Source of the DNA: Omphiscola glabra
Lineage: Eukaryota > Mollusca > Gastropoda > Lymnaeidae
DNA: 64,000 bases
Direction: 5' to 3'
Assembly (NCBI GenBank): GCA_964017045.1
Contig: OZ024794.1
Coordinates: 30,785,815-30,849,814, forward strand
Shown: piece by piece, positions 1-10,640 of the stretch
Layout of the letters: each line of letters opens with the position of its first letter
Numbering within the stretch: position 1 is the first letter of the stretch
Notes under the pieces: model-generated
What the model was told of the DNA's origin: nothing
Databases searched by the model: none
The model's input: the letters and a program-made list of their open reading frames with translations, nothing else
Translations under genes and position numbers: made by a program

Positions 1-1310
1 TAAAACAATAGTATAATAGGAACAATAATTGTTGTGTTAAAATTGTGTTTCTAGATTTAATTTTATTATGCAAAACTACTTGGAGGTAACTTTGTATGAT
101 AATATTAATAATAATAAAATAGAGAAAATACTATTTATTAAAAAAAAAAAGTATTGCTGCAACCATAACAAAGCATGTTGTTTCTTTCAATTATAATATA
201 TTGTGATACCGGTACATGCAATTAAATTGATAATTTTCTAGCACATACCAGTACCGGTATACAAGATTAAGACACAGTAAAAAAATTTTAGTTACAATTA
301 ATTTAGACAAGACCAAGACATTAATTAAAATGTGAACCCTTAATAATTAAAAATATAAAACAATTGTGAATAATTATGAATTGTTTTTTCTTTTAAAGGA
401 AAACATGCAACAAATTATCAAATATAAAATGCATATTAAGGACTTTGTGCTACAATTGAAATTTAGTAGACAAAAAAAAAAAACTTTTTCTTTAAATAAA
501 AGATAAAATGTAATCAAGTCGGAGGTGTGATACCTACTGTAGATTATGTCCTGGTCATTGGAAATCTTGAGGAAAATAATGCTAATAAGTTTTTTCCCTT
601 TATATATTGATTTTCAAGACCACAATTTTATAAAATTAGTACCTAGTAGGTAACCTACCATTTGTTAAAAACTTGATGTTCATTGGGTCCATTTTCCTGT
701 ATTTTAATTTATTTGTGTAAGAAAAATATATTCAATCTAATCCATTGTAAAGTGTGAATAAGTCCTTTGATATTGGGATTAGAAATGTCAATCAATCCTC
801 TTGTTTAAGACCAGGAAGCTATCTTAACTCTATGGTGGAAGTAACCTTCCATTTTTTACACTCACATCATAATTATATTATTCATAACCATAGTACCATA
901 GATTATGTTAAAAGACTTAGTAAAAAAAACAACTAATTTAGTTTAGCATTCAGCAGCACTGAGACAGTAACCAACAAATTTACAATAATAAAAACAGTAG
1001 GCTACTTAATAGTAGGACTAAATACATTTCACTGAAAAACAATTTGAGTTTACTAAATGTAAATCATAGTAGTAATAGGCTAATATTATTTTTTAAATTA
1101 ATATAGGGAGTATTTGATATTCGTATTATCTGCATAGACTCTAAGTATAGAGCATTTTATAAGCTACAACTTAAGGCTAAGGCCGTTATTTTAAACGATA
1201 ATAATAATGAAACCCAATTAGGCTTAGTTAGTACTCGGAGTAGGAAGATTATTCTTTTAAACTATAATTATCATTAATAAAACTAAAATAGGCGTAGTTA
1301 GATACTAAGA
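1..1310. other. AT-rich intergenic DNA, no gene seen
   Basis: Strongly AT-rich with short A and T runs. Open frames are short, mostly lack an ATG and show no domain or splice context. I see no gene, RNA or recognisable transposon. Confidence 0.6.
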
Positions 1311-1317
1311 CGACTAT

Positions 1318-1506
1318 TTGGCTAATGTTGAGAGATATCATCGTGACTTCGTTAAGGATACATTTGGGTTCAGGTTAGGTTTAGGGATACATTTAGGAAA
1401 TTTTTACATTATTTTTAAACATTTTATTCTTAATTTTACGGTTCACTGCAATCAAGTTGGCAGCCATGGTAAAAAAAACGCGGTGATATCTCTCAACATT
1501 TACCGA
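1318..1506. repeat. short inverted-repeat (MITE-like) unit
   Basis: An arm reading AATGTTGAGAGATATCATCG near 1323-1342 returns as its reverse complement near 1482-1502, with one mismatch over about 20 bases and looser matching outside. The arms enclose about 140 bp with no coding potential. This fits a miniature inverted-repeat element or a long hairpin. No clear target-site duplication was found, so the class is open. Confidence 0.45.
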
Positions 1507-2112
1507 TTATTTTAAATTATACCCGGTAATTTTAATATTCATTACGATGATATAGTTGTACTATATAGGCCAGGCCTACGTACAAAGTGTTAATGGAATG
1601 GATAATATAAACAAACGTTCATTGCATACAGGCGTCATTTTGCCTATTGTGACTATAATTTAATAATTTTAATTTAAAAGTAATATTTTCCATACCGTTA
1701 TCAGACTCTTGACTCGCCTTATAGTTACTCATAATAACTTATACTTACAGTTACATCAGTAATATTTTTAATACCCGGTATTTAAATATCTTTTAAAGGA
1801 GAATTACTGTCAATAAAATATTAATAAAAATAATTCATCTTTGCCACATAGAAATTTAACTTTTGCTGCAATAAATCTATTGTTACCCATATAATTACTA
1901 ATATTATTGTATTTGTGTATAGTTTTAAAAATCGTAAAGTAAATGAGATGACCCAATTATTTTTTTAATAATTCGTCTTTAAAATGATTCTTTAATAATT
2001 ATTTCTAATCCTAGCCACTTATTATCCTTATAATTGCCGACTTTTAAGCTGATAACCAACTACAACCTTTTAAACTCTTTAATGAAATTATAATTACATT
2101 GTACGATTACAA
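1507..2112. other. AT-rich intergenic DNA
   Basis: No gene or repeat family recognised; A/T-rich throughout. Confidence 0.5.
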
Positions 2113-2320
2113 TTGTGCGCAAATGTATGTGTTCGCTATAGTCAACGTTCGCAACTGTCCGTGTGCGGAATTTTCGGTGTCCGCATTTGTCGGTGTGCGC
2201 TGTTTTCTGTGTGCGCAACTGTCGGTGTGCGCAGTTTTCCTGTGCGCAGCTATGTCTTTGCGGAATTTTCTGTGCGCGTTTATCGTGTGCGCGTTTGTCA
2301 TGTGCGCGTTTTTCACGGAA
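2113..2320. repeat. degenerate ~20-bp minisatellite (GTGCGCAACTGTC-like)
   Basis: About ten imperfect units built on GTGTGCGCAACTGTCGG, with variants such as GTGCGCGTTTGTCAT. All frames through it are open because of the repeat, so the overlapping cysteine-rich frames are not evidence of a gene. Confidence 0.75.
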
Positions 2321-2489
2321 CCATAATAAAATACCTCATCACATCTTTAAGCCCCTAAAATATCCGTGGCACCCTGCAGTCGTAGGGGTTTCTGGGCGCA
2401 CACGATGGCTCTAAAGTTAAGTGACACCTACATCTCCGTTGCTCTCCAATCAAGTGTAGAATATTGCACTACTAATTTCAGATAAAAAA

Positions 2490-3137
2490 ACAAAGCTAAG
2501 TGTCTATCAGGCATGCGTGCTTAGTACGCTCCTATATGGCAGTGAAGTGTGGACCACATATACCAGTCTCGGGCGGAAACTCAACAGCTTCCATCAAAGA
2601 TGTCTGCGTCGCATTCTACGCATCCGATGGCAGGACAAGGTGACTAACACAGAGGTCTTGGAACGTTCCAAAATGTGTAGCATATTCTCCGCTCTTAGCA
2701 AGAAGCGCCTTCGCTGGTTAGGCCATGTAAAGAGAATGGATGAAGACCGTATTCCAAAGATGCTGTTGTATGGAGAGTTGGCAGAAGGGACAAGACTTAT
2801 TGGACGGCCTCGCCTGAGATATATGGACGTTTGAAAAAAGAGCATGAAGGAAGCGAAGATTGAAGTCAACAAATGGGAGATCATTGCCGAACAACGTACC
2901 AGCTGGCGAACGGCAGTGTACGAAGGAGTGAAAAGGGCAGAAGATGTGCGGAACGAAGCCCTTGTAAGAAAAAGATCAGCACGGAAGGCCAAAATTAACC
3001 AGTAATCATCATTCTCCTGCGTGAAATGCAGACGAGATTGTCATTCCAGGATTGGCCTACTGAGCCACTCGTCGAAGTGTAGGACTACAATATAGCTACT
3101 CCATCGTCTCGTGAAGACGGAAGGGTGCCATACAAAT
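2490..3137 (+). mobile_element. RTE-like LINE, 3' end of ORF2 (decayed)
   Basis: The plus strand encodes the C-terminal part of a non-LTR retrotransposon reverse transcriptase. It has the thumb-like segment LLYGSEVWTTY, then KRLRWLGHV, then GRPRLRYMDV. A TGA near 2833 interrupts the frame where the related copy at 63.2 kb reads Cys. Reading resumes to a zinc-knuckle-like tail (Cys-x2-Cys with a later His and Cys) and a stop near 3090. Catalytic motifs are absent, so it is a 5'-truncated dead copy. About 500 bp are nearly identical to the copy at 63046-63548. Confidence 0.85.
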
Positions 3138-3815
3138 TTCAGATATGTGCTAAAATGCATTCTTGTATTTTGAATTTATCACAAATTTTCTGGGGACTAT
3201 AATTATTTACGGTGCGAGAATAATATAGGGCAAAAGCGTACCCTCAAGGGTGACAAAGCTAGAATGAATATAGTTTACGTCCCGCTGGTGAGAAATAATT
3301 TAAGATGTCTTTAGTCATTATTATGGATAATTATGGCACTTTCCACCCGAATATTTGAAATGCAACCTCAAAATTGTCTGAAAGGAACAACAAATTCAAG
3401 TATGTGCCAAAATAATGCATCCTTGCAATTTGAATTTGTACGACTGTCTTTAGCACCTTAAATTATGCACCCTTTCCTCACGCTGATCAATGGTACAGTA
3501 TGGGGTTGATTATAAGCTTGTGCCTAATGATTACCCTGGGACATGCCACAATGGAGTGAATTCAGTTTATATATGGCACTGGGCTAAATAATGCCTCCTA
3601 AAAAACCTTAAAAATGTTCTTCCTTTAAAAAGGTATAATAGTAACGTCGAATTCAAGTATACTCAAAAATACAAATCTTGATTTTGAAATAATCAAAAAA
3701 TTTCTGGGGAGCAGGCTCCCCAAACCCCTCGACCTATCAAGATTTATCGGCGCCCACGATTTCAGCCCTACTTCTCGATGAAAATGATCGCTGATTTTGG
3801 TATCGATAGATACAC
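3138..3815. other. intergenic DNA, no gene seen
   Basis: Moderately AT-rich, with no recognised coding sequence or repeat. Confidence 0.45.
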
Positions 3816-3980
3816 TGCCTAGTAGCGTAGCTACTATTAGTGCTGCCATGAGCGGCCAAATATTTTCCCTTCCCCTTTCACGATACAAACACTGCAGTTG
3901 TCCGAAAATGCCACATCTGCACATAAAGAAAAAGAGACACCTGGGTGGACCACTGCATCCGCCTTATTTCGACGACACTA
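3816..3980. mobile_element. probable hAT-type miniature element remnant
   Basis: It opens with a GTAGCGTAGCTAC-like end and contains the segment around GCAGTTGTCCGAAAATGCC that recurs in inverse orientation at 43.8-44.0 kb and near 34.8 kb. The ends are eroded and no target duplication is clear, so this is a family assignment by shared internal sequence only. Confidence 0.4.
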
Positions 3981-3981
3981 G

Positions 3982-4159
3982 CAGGGGCGTATTTATAGAG
4001 TTTGGCGTCAGGGGACAAGATTCATTTTACGCCCCCTTCAACTCAGAAACCCATTATTTTCAACCAATTAATACCATCTAAGCCCATTCCCCCCCACCAC
4101 CCGCTAGTTTGGCACACAGGGACGTAAGTCCTATCTGCCACCCCTTAGCTACGCCTCTG
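3982..4159. mobile_element. hAT-type miniature element, CAGNGGCGTAGC-end family
   Basis: The ends read CAGGGGCGTA and TAGCTACGCCTCTG, imperfect inverted repeats of the family seen intact at 28327-28541 and 38030-38214. The inside carries the C-rich tract and the segment 'gtttggc..caggggaca' shared with 23.8-24.05 kb. The flanking 8-mers agree at only 5 of 8 positions. Confidence 0.55.
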
Positions 4160-4625
4160 GCCACTGACAACAGGCACTGCCCCCCCCCCCCCGAAAATCT
4201 TAAATTCCCCCCCACCCCCCATGAAAGAAACACTGGTCTGACAAGATTGGGGAACAAAATTAGTTTTACATCTTTCTGCCCAAAGCCGCAGTGGCCACAA
4301 TGAGGCAATTGGTGCCTTGCCTGGTTAGATAGAGTTACGGTAAGCTAGTACTACAATGCAATGTCCATTGCCTTCATTTTGGGGTCGTCCATTAATTATC
4401 TCAACGAAATAGGTGGGGGGAGGAATGTTTGACAATTGTTGACAAGCGGGAGTGGAGGCGGTTAGATTAGTTGACATCAACTATCATGTTTTCTCTATTA
4501 AAATTTTAATCTGAAAAATTGACTGGTCATTATATTATTTTAACAAATTTTATGAGTGTAAATTAAAATAGTTATGGCCGTTTTAGGCTTTTAACAAGAT
4601 TTATTTAACGTGTGTCTGTCTGTGC
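4160..4625. other. intergenic DNA with C-rich tracts
   Basis: Short poly(C) runs at 4178-4220, then AT-rich sequence. No gene seen. Confidence 0.45.
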
Positions 4626-4827
4626 CAGTGGTTCTCAACCTTCCAAATGCCGCGACCCTTTTATACAGTTCCTCATGGTGTGGTGACCCCCAACCACAAA
4701 ATTATTTTCGTTGCTACTTTATAACTAGAGTATAATATATTATATGTTTCCGATGGTCTTAGGCGACCCTTTGGAAAGGGTAGTTCGAACCCCAAAAAGG
4801 TCGTGACCCACAGGCTGAGAACCGCTG
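4626..4827 (+). mobile_element. SPIN-like hAT miniature element, copy 1
   Basis: The ends are CAGTGGTTCTCAACC and GGCTGAGAACCGCTG, matching as inverted repeats. The internal stretches ATGCCGCGACCC, GGTCTTAGGCGACC and GTCGTGACCCACAGG recur in four other copies in this window. The flanking 8-mers GTCTGTGC and ATCTGTGC differ at one base, fitting the 8-bp duplication made by hAT transposases. The sequence agrees with what I remember of the horizontally transferred SPIN family. There is no transposase, so it is a non-autonomous copy of about 200 bp. Confidence 0.85.
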
Positions 4828-5159
4828 ATCTGTGCAATACTGATGGCTGGTCAGGATGTTAGCACACTTTGTTAGTGCAAAGAGAAGTCAAAAGTTGGCT
4901 TCTCTTCTCCTGTAGATTCTGTTTGTCGCAAATGACTAGGCCGGTATGTTTGCGATCATGTTGCAGGTATGGAACAAGGACAAGGTTCAATCGCCATGTG
5001 CAGTCAAGATCAATGATATTGATAGAGTAGATATACTATATTTTGAGAATTAGGGGAAAGTGAAGTGAGTAACAATAATAACATCGCTGCTTGAACGAAT
5101 TTGCAAAATCGGTAAAATCTTTTTCCTGTGACTTTTTTTCCATACAATCTGTTTTTTCT
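4828..5159. other. intergenic DNA
   Basis: No gene or repeat recognised. Confidence 0.4.
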
Positions 5160-5450
5160 AGAAGAACTGGAGGTTTTTTGTTTGTTTGTTTTTTAGTTTT
5201 TTCTTTGTTGGTTTTTTTTTTTTTTTTTTTTTTTTGTTTTTGTTTTGTTTTTGTTTCTTTTTGGTGTTTTTTTTTTTTTTTTTTTTTGTTTGTTTTTTGT
5301 GTGTTTTTTTTTTTTTGTTTGTTTGTTTTTTGTGTGTTTTTTTTTTTTGTTTCTTTGTTTGTTGTTTTTGTGTTTTTTTTTTTTTTTTTTTGTTTTTTTT
5401 GTTTTTTTTTTTGGTGTTTTTTTGTTTTTTGTTTGTGTTTTTTTTTTACA
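5160..5450. repeat. poly(T)/TG low-complexity tract
   Basis: Nearly 300 bp of T runs broken by single G or C bases. Three overlapping Phe-rich open frames here are by-products of composition. On the other strand it is poly(A) with C interruptions, possibly an expanded retroelement tail. Confidence 0.85.
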
Positions 5451-5738
5451 AATTACATCATTAAAAAATAAAAATAATAAAAAAAACCGCCTTAATTCTT
5501 ATAAAGCTCACTATAATAATTTTTTACCTTTCAAAATTTGCGGATACTTTAAAACTGTGGGCACGACAAATGTTTTGTCTATTATTTAATTGACAATAAA
5601 TGTTTATTTAAGTTGACTGGTTGACCGGTTTATGGGTTGATTGGTGTTTTCAAAGTTCAATTATTAAGAAAGTTGGGAACTTTTCAGTTTCTTAATTTTG
5701 TTAAAAATACGCCCCCCCCCCTTTTTTCCTCATTCCCC
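5451..5738. other. AT-rich intergenic DNA
   Basis: Nothing recognised. Confidence 0.4.
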
Positions 5739-5871
5739 CACTTAAGCTCCCGTGCAGACACACCCAATCCCCCACTGAAGCTCCCATGCAGACACACCCA
5801 ATCCCCCACTGAGGCTCCCATGCAGACACACCCAATCCTCCACTGAAGCTCCCATGCAGACACACCCAATA
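5739..5871. repeat. 34-bp minisatellite, about 4 units
   Basis: Units of 34 bp built on ACTGAAGCTCCCATGCAGAC followed by ACACCCAATCCCCC; 3.9 copies with one or two substitutions each. Confidence 0.9.
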
Positions 5872-7700
5872 TAGGAGCGCCTTGTTCCCGGAAAATGGAA
5901 AAGAAACGGAAACTGTAACCAGAAGCTTTTATTAAAAAATATTTTTTTTAAAAATTAATTATTTTTTTTTAGTATTGACATTTCATGAGTTAAGCATTTT
6001 ATTTTGCCCATATTTTCGTGGTAGCCACGTGAATCTTTGTGCTCGAGTACATATAGGGCGATTTTCTGGAATCATATGTCCTTCTATGGAAAAGACAAGA
6101 AGATTTATTTTTTATGTTTTACATTTAATTCTTCATGTTCCTCTTTTTAGTTTTGCCACTGTCGTATAATGTTTAAACTTTGAGACGTATATTTAAACAC
6201 ATACAAATAATATCTAGCCCGCCGATTTAATCGTTCAATCACACAAAAATCTATTCGATCTTTCAACAAAAACAAGCACACGCACTGATACAACTATCAT
6301 GAATATTAAAATTATTTTTCCCGAAACTTCGTAATCCTGGTTATCACCCCCCCCCCAAAAAAAAACACCCTTTTTTAAACAAATTAATCGTGTTTTAATA
6401 AATTTCCTGAGTGGAAGCAAGTTGATTTTTTCCTCCCTTCTTATAAGAATGAAGAAGAAATTTTGTAAATTTAAAATAGCTTTTGCGTTGTTGATATTAT
6501 CAAGAGTTGGTCCGTTTCTCAATATTTGTAAAACATGGAATAATACTTTTTTTTTTTTAAATGGACAACAAGGGGTCATTTGTAGACAACCAATGGAATA
6601 CCCGAGCAGTGGCACGAAGAGCACGAACGCCCGGACACGCAATGGGGTCGTTTAAGAAGTGCAATCATCTTTCTTTTATCTTGTTCGTGACACTTGGAAC
6701 ATTTTTTTTTAAAGTTTGAATGGATGCAACATGCTGTCACACCCTTGTTCTTGGCCCGGATATTCCCGATTACCGACTCTGCCAAACACAACACATGCGT
6801 TCATCAAATGATGTTCAAGATAAACGAAGCAAGGTAACCCAAACATTCCTGAAAACCAGCATCTTTATTCTGAGATTGGCAACACTGTCATGGTCAGTAA
6901 AAGTCGTTGTGAAAATAGCAAATTGTGACGTCAATGGAGTTAGCTTCAATGAACAACAGCAAAAACACCTTAAGAGAATGCACAACATTGTAGATGTGAA
7001 GTTTTTTTAAGCAAGATAACAACAGTAATTGTAATAATAATTTTAAAAAAATAAATAAACTGTGGGCAAAAAGATCAATGGCTATAGACACTATAGTTAA
7101 AGGAAACAATTCGGGAAGTTTTGAAAAATTGTCTCTTTTTAAATTGTTTCATATAATTTTTATGTGTTTTGTGTATTTTGTTTTTAAAAAGTCTGGTGCA
7201 TGCTGAGAAATCTGGAAAATTTTCATCTAAACTAGATAATAAAGGGATTCAAATAATTATTCTAAATGTGGATTACCTTAGTTCTCACGGTTGGCCTAAG
7301 TAGGAAATTTAACAGTAATGTGTCAACACATCGCCACTTGCATAGTCAAGTTAAATAGAATATAAAAATCAAGTATGACAAAAACAATAATTGATAAAGA
7401 GTTAATTTTTAAAAAAAAAATCATTAAAAGCAAAGAAATCAGTGTGAAATGAATAAAATAAATAAATAAAGCTAGAATATAAACAAAAGGAAGTGGCAAT
7501 TGGGAAATAGATATAAATGGATCATAAAGGAATAAAAGCAATGTGAAATAAACATATTTTATGTTACATAATTAATGCTTAGTACCAAGCTATAAGCTGA
7601 GGTGAACACATCTTACGCCCATTTACAATTTATCAACGCAGTTACTTATAATAATATACAAAACATCAATATCAATTTTTTCATTTATTTATAATTTTAA
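5872..7700. other. AT-rich intergenic DNA, no gene seen
   Basis: Several short open frames (for example near 6235-6642 and 6720-7010) have no domains, signal peptides or splice context. A CRE-type octamer TGACGTCA lies at 6926-6933. Otherwise A/T-rich with poly(T) runs. Confidence 0.45.
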
Positions 7701-7745
7701 TTTTGGGAGGGCGGGCGGGCGGGGGGTGGGGGTGGGGGGGAGAGG
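7701..7745. repeat. G-rich tract
   Basis: GGGAGGGCGGGCGGGC followed by GGGGTGGGGGTGG-type runs. It has several G4 runs in a row and could form a quadruplex on the plus strand. Confidence 0.7.
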
Positions 7746-8120
7746 TGCGGGCCTCAGCGTAAGCACAGGTCACACATGACAAGATCATATTTTTATTGGT
7801 ATCAGTTTGAGATCAGTTGCCTCCGTCAGAATGAGATAGATCGATAAATAAATACGATGAGTGAGAGAGTTAAAGGGGGACATAAATAAATATAAATTAT
7901 TCAAAACACTTAGTCATTTAGTGTAGCCGGCAGAGAAAGGTAATAACAATAAATATACGAAAAGCGTAGAGTCCAGTCATAACTCGACTCGTTATAAATA
8001 TGTAGTTTAAAAAAAAAAAATTTTAAGCAAAGGACATTTTTTTTTTTCTAAACACACTTCCTGAAATTTAAGAAACGTGTGCTTCCTTTTGTGTTGTTCT
8101 CTCTCCCTCTCTTTCTTTTT

Positions 8121-8141
8121 CAAACACACACACACACATTT

Positions 8142-8174
<33 letters not shown>

Positions 8175-8176
8175 CA
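8121..8176. repeat. compound microsatellite (CA)n (CT)n (AT)n
   Basis: Consecutive CA, CT and AT dinucleotide runs. Confidence 0.9.
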
Positions 8177-8867
8177 CCTCACGCCGATAACTCTTAGAAT
8201 CATGCCTTACATTACATCACCTCTATAGCCTTGTCTAGAAGCGATACATATTTTAAAACATATAATAAGTATTTTTTTTTACATTTACCTAATCATAAAA
8301 AGCAACACATTCCATGATGAAAATATATTAGAAAAGACTATATCTGATCGGGTTTTTAGTCAACAATTTGAAAAATCCCGCTGATTAACAACTGAAGGTA
8401 ATCTAAAATACATGTAACTCAAAAAAAAAACAAAAACAAACAACAAAACAAAAACAACCTTGATGAGTCAAACGTTGTCTGAAGCACTCTATCTGTCTTC
8501 ACGTGTCGAGAATTGTTTTCAGTTTTGTCCACTCAAGAATTTCAAAGTGGATTTCTGAGCCTTAAACACCATGACTTGAAAAAAAAAAAAAATAAACAGT
8601 ATTGTTTTTCAATTGTAAACGGAACATATTTCAGTTTGTTGAGGAGAGTCAAGATTTCATGTGAAAGATTCAGTGACATTGTTCTTGGGCAGCAAGAGTT
8701 GAGCGAAGCTCACTTGTGTTAGTGACACTCGTGAGAAATTTGAGAGCATCGTGGGGTCAAATCTTACAGCATGTTGACCAAATAACGGTAAAGAAATGAG
8801 TCGTAAAGAATTGTTTGGTTTTTTTTGTTGTTTTTTTAAAAATCTCATTCTGTTTGTGGTGACGTTC
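8177..8867. other. probable 3' flank or UTR of the peptide gene
   Basis: No gene seen. On the minus strand this follows the stop codon of the secreted-peptide frame at 8868. I see no minus-strand AATAAA until about 7797, so the transcript end is undefined. Confidence 0.35.
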
Positions 8868-9251
8868 TCAGAAGAAGCCATTTCGTGACCGCTTGCGACA
8901 GCCGCGAATGCAGAATACATCAACGTAGCAGCACCTGGCATGGTAGCGGTCAGCTTTCCGTTTGACCAGCGCGCGGCGCCGTTCTAGTGCAGTTTTCCGG
9001 AGCATGTTCTCCAGATCGAGTTGCATTTTCCCGGTGTTTAGAGAGTCTCCAATATCCGTGTCTTGGTTCAATTCGGCGTGTTCGACGTTAACGTCTGGCT
9101 GGAGGGTGACATTGTGAACAGGAGGTATTTCAGTACCCGGGACGTTCTGCTTGATGGGTTCGCCGGCCGGGTGCCCAAAAGGAACAGCTTGGGTGTAGAT
9201 TGAGATGTACACAAAAATTGTGACATACACCACCGTGTGACAATACGCCAT
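8868..9251 (-). CDS. secreted four-cysteine peptide precursor (unrecognised)
   Basis: A 127-residue frame starting at ATG 9251. An in-frame GTG at 9266 is upstream but is not a plausible eukaryotic start. Residues 1-22 form a good signal peptide: a hydrophobic run VVYVTIFVYISIY, then TQA before the predicted cut. Residues 23-90 are polar and acidic, typical of a propeptide, with one N-glycosylation sequon (NVT at 47). Basic cleavage sites RRR (91-93) and KRK (97-99) precede a short segment with cysteines at 107, 108, 114 and 118 (pattern CC-x5-C-x3-C). RKR (119-121) and an eight-residue basic/aromatic tail follow. Processing at the basic sites would release a peptide of about 19 residues with two disulfides. 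Inference: a neuropeptide or hormone precursor, or another secreted disulfide-rich peptide. I do not recognise the family; a resemblance to elevenin or relaxin A-chain ends is too weak to use. A TATA box lies about 170 bp upstream. It could be one exon of a larger gene. Confidence 0.65.
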   Translation of the reverse strand: MAYCHTVVYVTIFVYISIYTQAVPFGHPAGEPIKQNVPGTEIPPVHNVTLQPDVNVEHAELNQDTDIGDSLNTGKMQLDLENMLRKTALERRRALVKRKADRYHARCCYVDVFCIRGCRKRSRNGFF

Positions 9252-9417
9252 GCAGAAATCCTCCACTTGTCGTGTGTAAACGTGAAAGCAGATGCAAATC
9301 AGTACTTTTGGTTTTGTTTTTACGATGTTTAGCTACTCAACTTTCAGAGCAGACTGGCGTTGTTGTCCGACTGATGATCCGTTCGTATCAGAGAAGCACG
9401 GTCTGTCCGGGGTCGCA

Positions 9418-9423
9418 TTTATA
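9418..9423 (-). promoter_or_regulatory. TATA box of the peptide-precursor gene
   Basis: On the minus strand this reads TATAAA within CCTATAAATG, 167 bp before the ATG at 9251. It would give a start site near 9390 and a 5' leader of about 140 nt. The surrounding 9340-9760 is richer in G, C and CpG than its AT-rich neighbourhood, fitting a promoter. Function is inferred from position. Confidence 0.5.
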
Positions 9424-9726
9424 GGACTGCGTGGGCGCGGGGAAACACTTGAGCCGACCAATCAAAAACGTCCCGATGTCAATGCGTTTATGACATAGGT
9501 GGGGATGGAAAGAGAGGGGTGTCGCCCCCCCCCCAATCCACCCCACTTGATCGACGACAGAGCGACGAGTAACGTAAATGCACCAGATACTTATCTCCGA
9601 TAAAACCCCGCCGCGTCTGCCCCGCATACCTTGTTGTAACAAACGGGAGATAAAATTCTTACTGGTGAGAAAAATTATTCATCTGGTCCCTAACCCGAGA
9701 CTTGACGTCCGGCACGGGGTGCAGCG

Positions 9727-9736
9727 GCGACGTCAT
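9727..9736 (-). promoter_or_regulatory. near-consensus CRE upstream of the peptide gene
   Basis: Minus strand ATGACGTCG, seven of eight bases of the CREB/ATF octamer, about 480 bp upstream of the start codon. Suggestive only. Confidence 0.3.
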
Positions 9737-9739
9737 GGT

Positions 9740-10150
9740 TGAAAACGTTTGCCGGAGCTGGGGGGGTGATTTATTTGGGGTGGGGGAGGTTCCTGTTTGG
9801 AATTCAAAGAATGTCTTAAATGAAACAAAGTCCAACCGGATACTGCATTAAGCTGGATATTTTAATTTTAGAGAAAGTCGAAAAGGTTTTTCATAAAAGG
9901 GAGATATTTTTAAACAAATAACAAATGAATGAATACGGTGGACATCCACTTCATGATGTCAAGCTTTTTTGGCTGATTATTACACCCTTACCCCCCCTGC
10001 GACCCCCTCCCCCCAATACAAACAAACTTTCTCCAACTGTCCCAATATTGTTACATAATTGGACACTTTTATCACGCATCGTCACAAATTTGTAACCCTC
10101 CCCTAAACGGGTGACGTAATGTATGAATGGCCCAATAATATTTAGTTTAG
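9740..10150. other. intergenic DNA with G and C runs
   Basis: G-rich run at 9758-9790 and C-rich run at 9985-10015. No gene recognised. Confidence 0.4.
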
Positions 10151-10152
10151 GC

Positions 10153-10306
10153 CAGGGTCGACAACTTTCGACACTACATCAGAAACCTGTGCCTGATTGA
10201 TTCAATTTTTTTTGTTTTTAATTTAACCACAAATATTCTTGTTGTGTTTGCTGGTAACGCAAGCCTCGCGGACCGGTCCCCCGCGGGCCACTATTAGGGA
10301 ACGCTG
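10153..10306. mobile_element. hAT-type miniature element, CAGGGTCGACAAC family
   Basis: The ends CAGGGTCGACAAC and GGGAACGCTG are flanked by GTTTAGGC and GTTCAGGC, an 8-bp duplication with one mismatch. The inside includes GCGGACCGGTCCCCCGCGGG. The inverted repeats are short and eroded. No coding capacity. Confidence 0.6.
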
Positions 10307-10439
10307 GTTCAGGCGAAATAACATTCAATAACTTTTCTTTTCCACCAAAAATATTCTCCACTGAATTTATAAATTTAACGCGGTGTCTAAGACAGTCCCC
10401 AAAAATCAGTACATGTATAGACAAAAATATCACAGCCCA

Positions 10440-10640
10440 AAAAGAAGCGTGTCCGGAAATTTGATCGAAAGAAATTTCGTCGACGGAAAAATGATCGAGG
10501 GAAATTTGATCGAACAGAATTTGGTTGAATCTTTTTTTTTTTTTGTTGACAAGTTAAAATTTTGCGTCAAATTTCTTTTTGAGAGCATTATTTTGTTTTA
10601 CTGTATAGTATAGTGCGTTCAAAGAGAAATTTGACGAAAA
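10440..10640. repeat. dispersed CCGGAAATTTG-NN-CGAAA element, copy 1
   Basis: Four imperfect units of about 16 bp (GGAAATTTGATCGAAA type), then a poly(T) run, then inverse copies (TCAAATTTCTTTTTG and GAGAAATTTGACG). Related sequence is at 34.98-35.06 kb and on both flanks of the array at 42.0-42.9 kb. Confidence 0.55.

Noticed and set aside
2099..2414. Cysteine-rich open frames resembling a small secreted toxin-like protein
   Set aside because: The cysteines come from the GTGCGC minisatellite and all three plus frames are open; no signal peptide.
5091..5589. Phe-rich 'membrane protein' frames
   Set aside because: Direct translation of a poly(T) tract.
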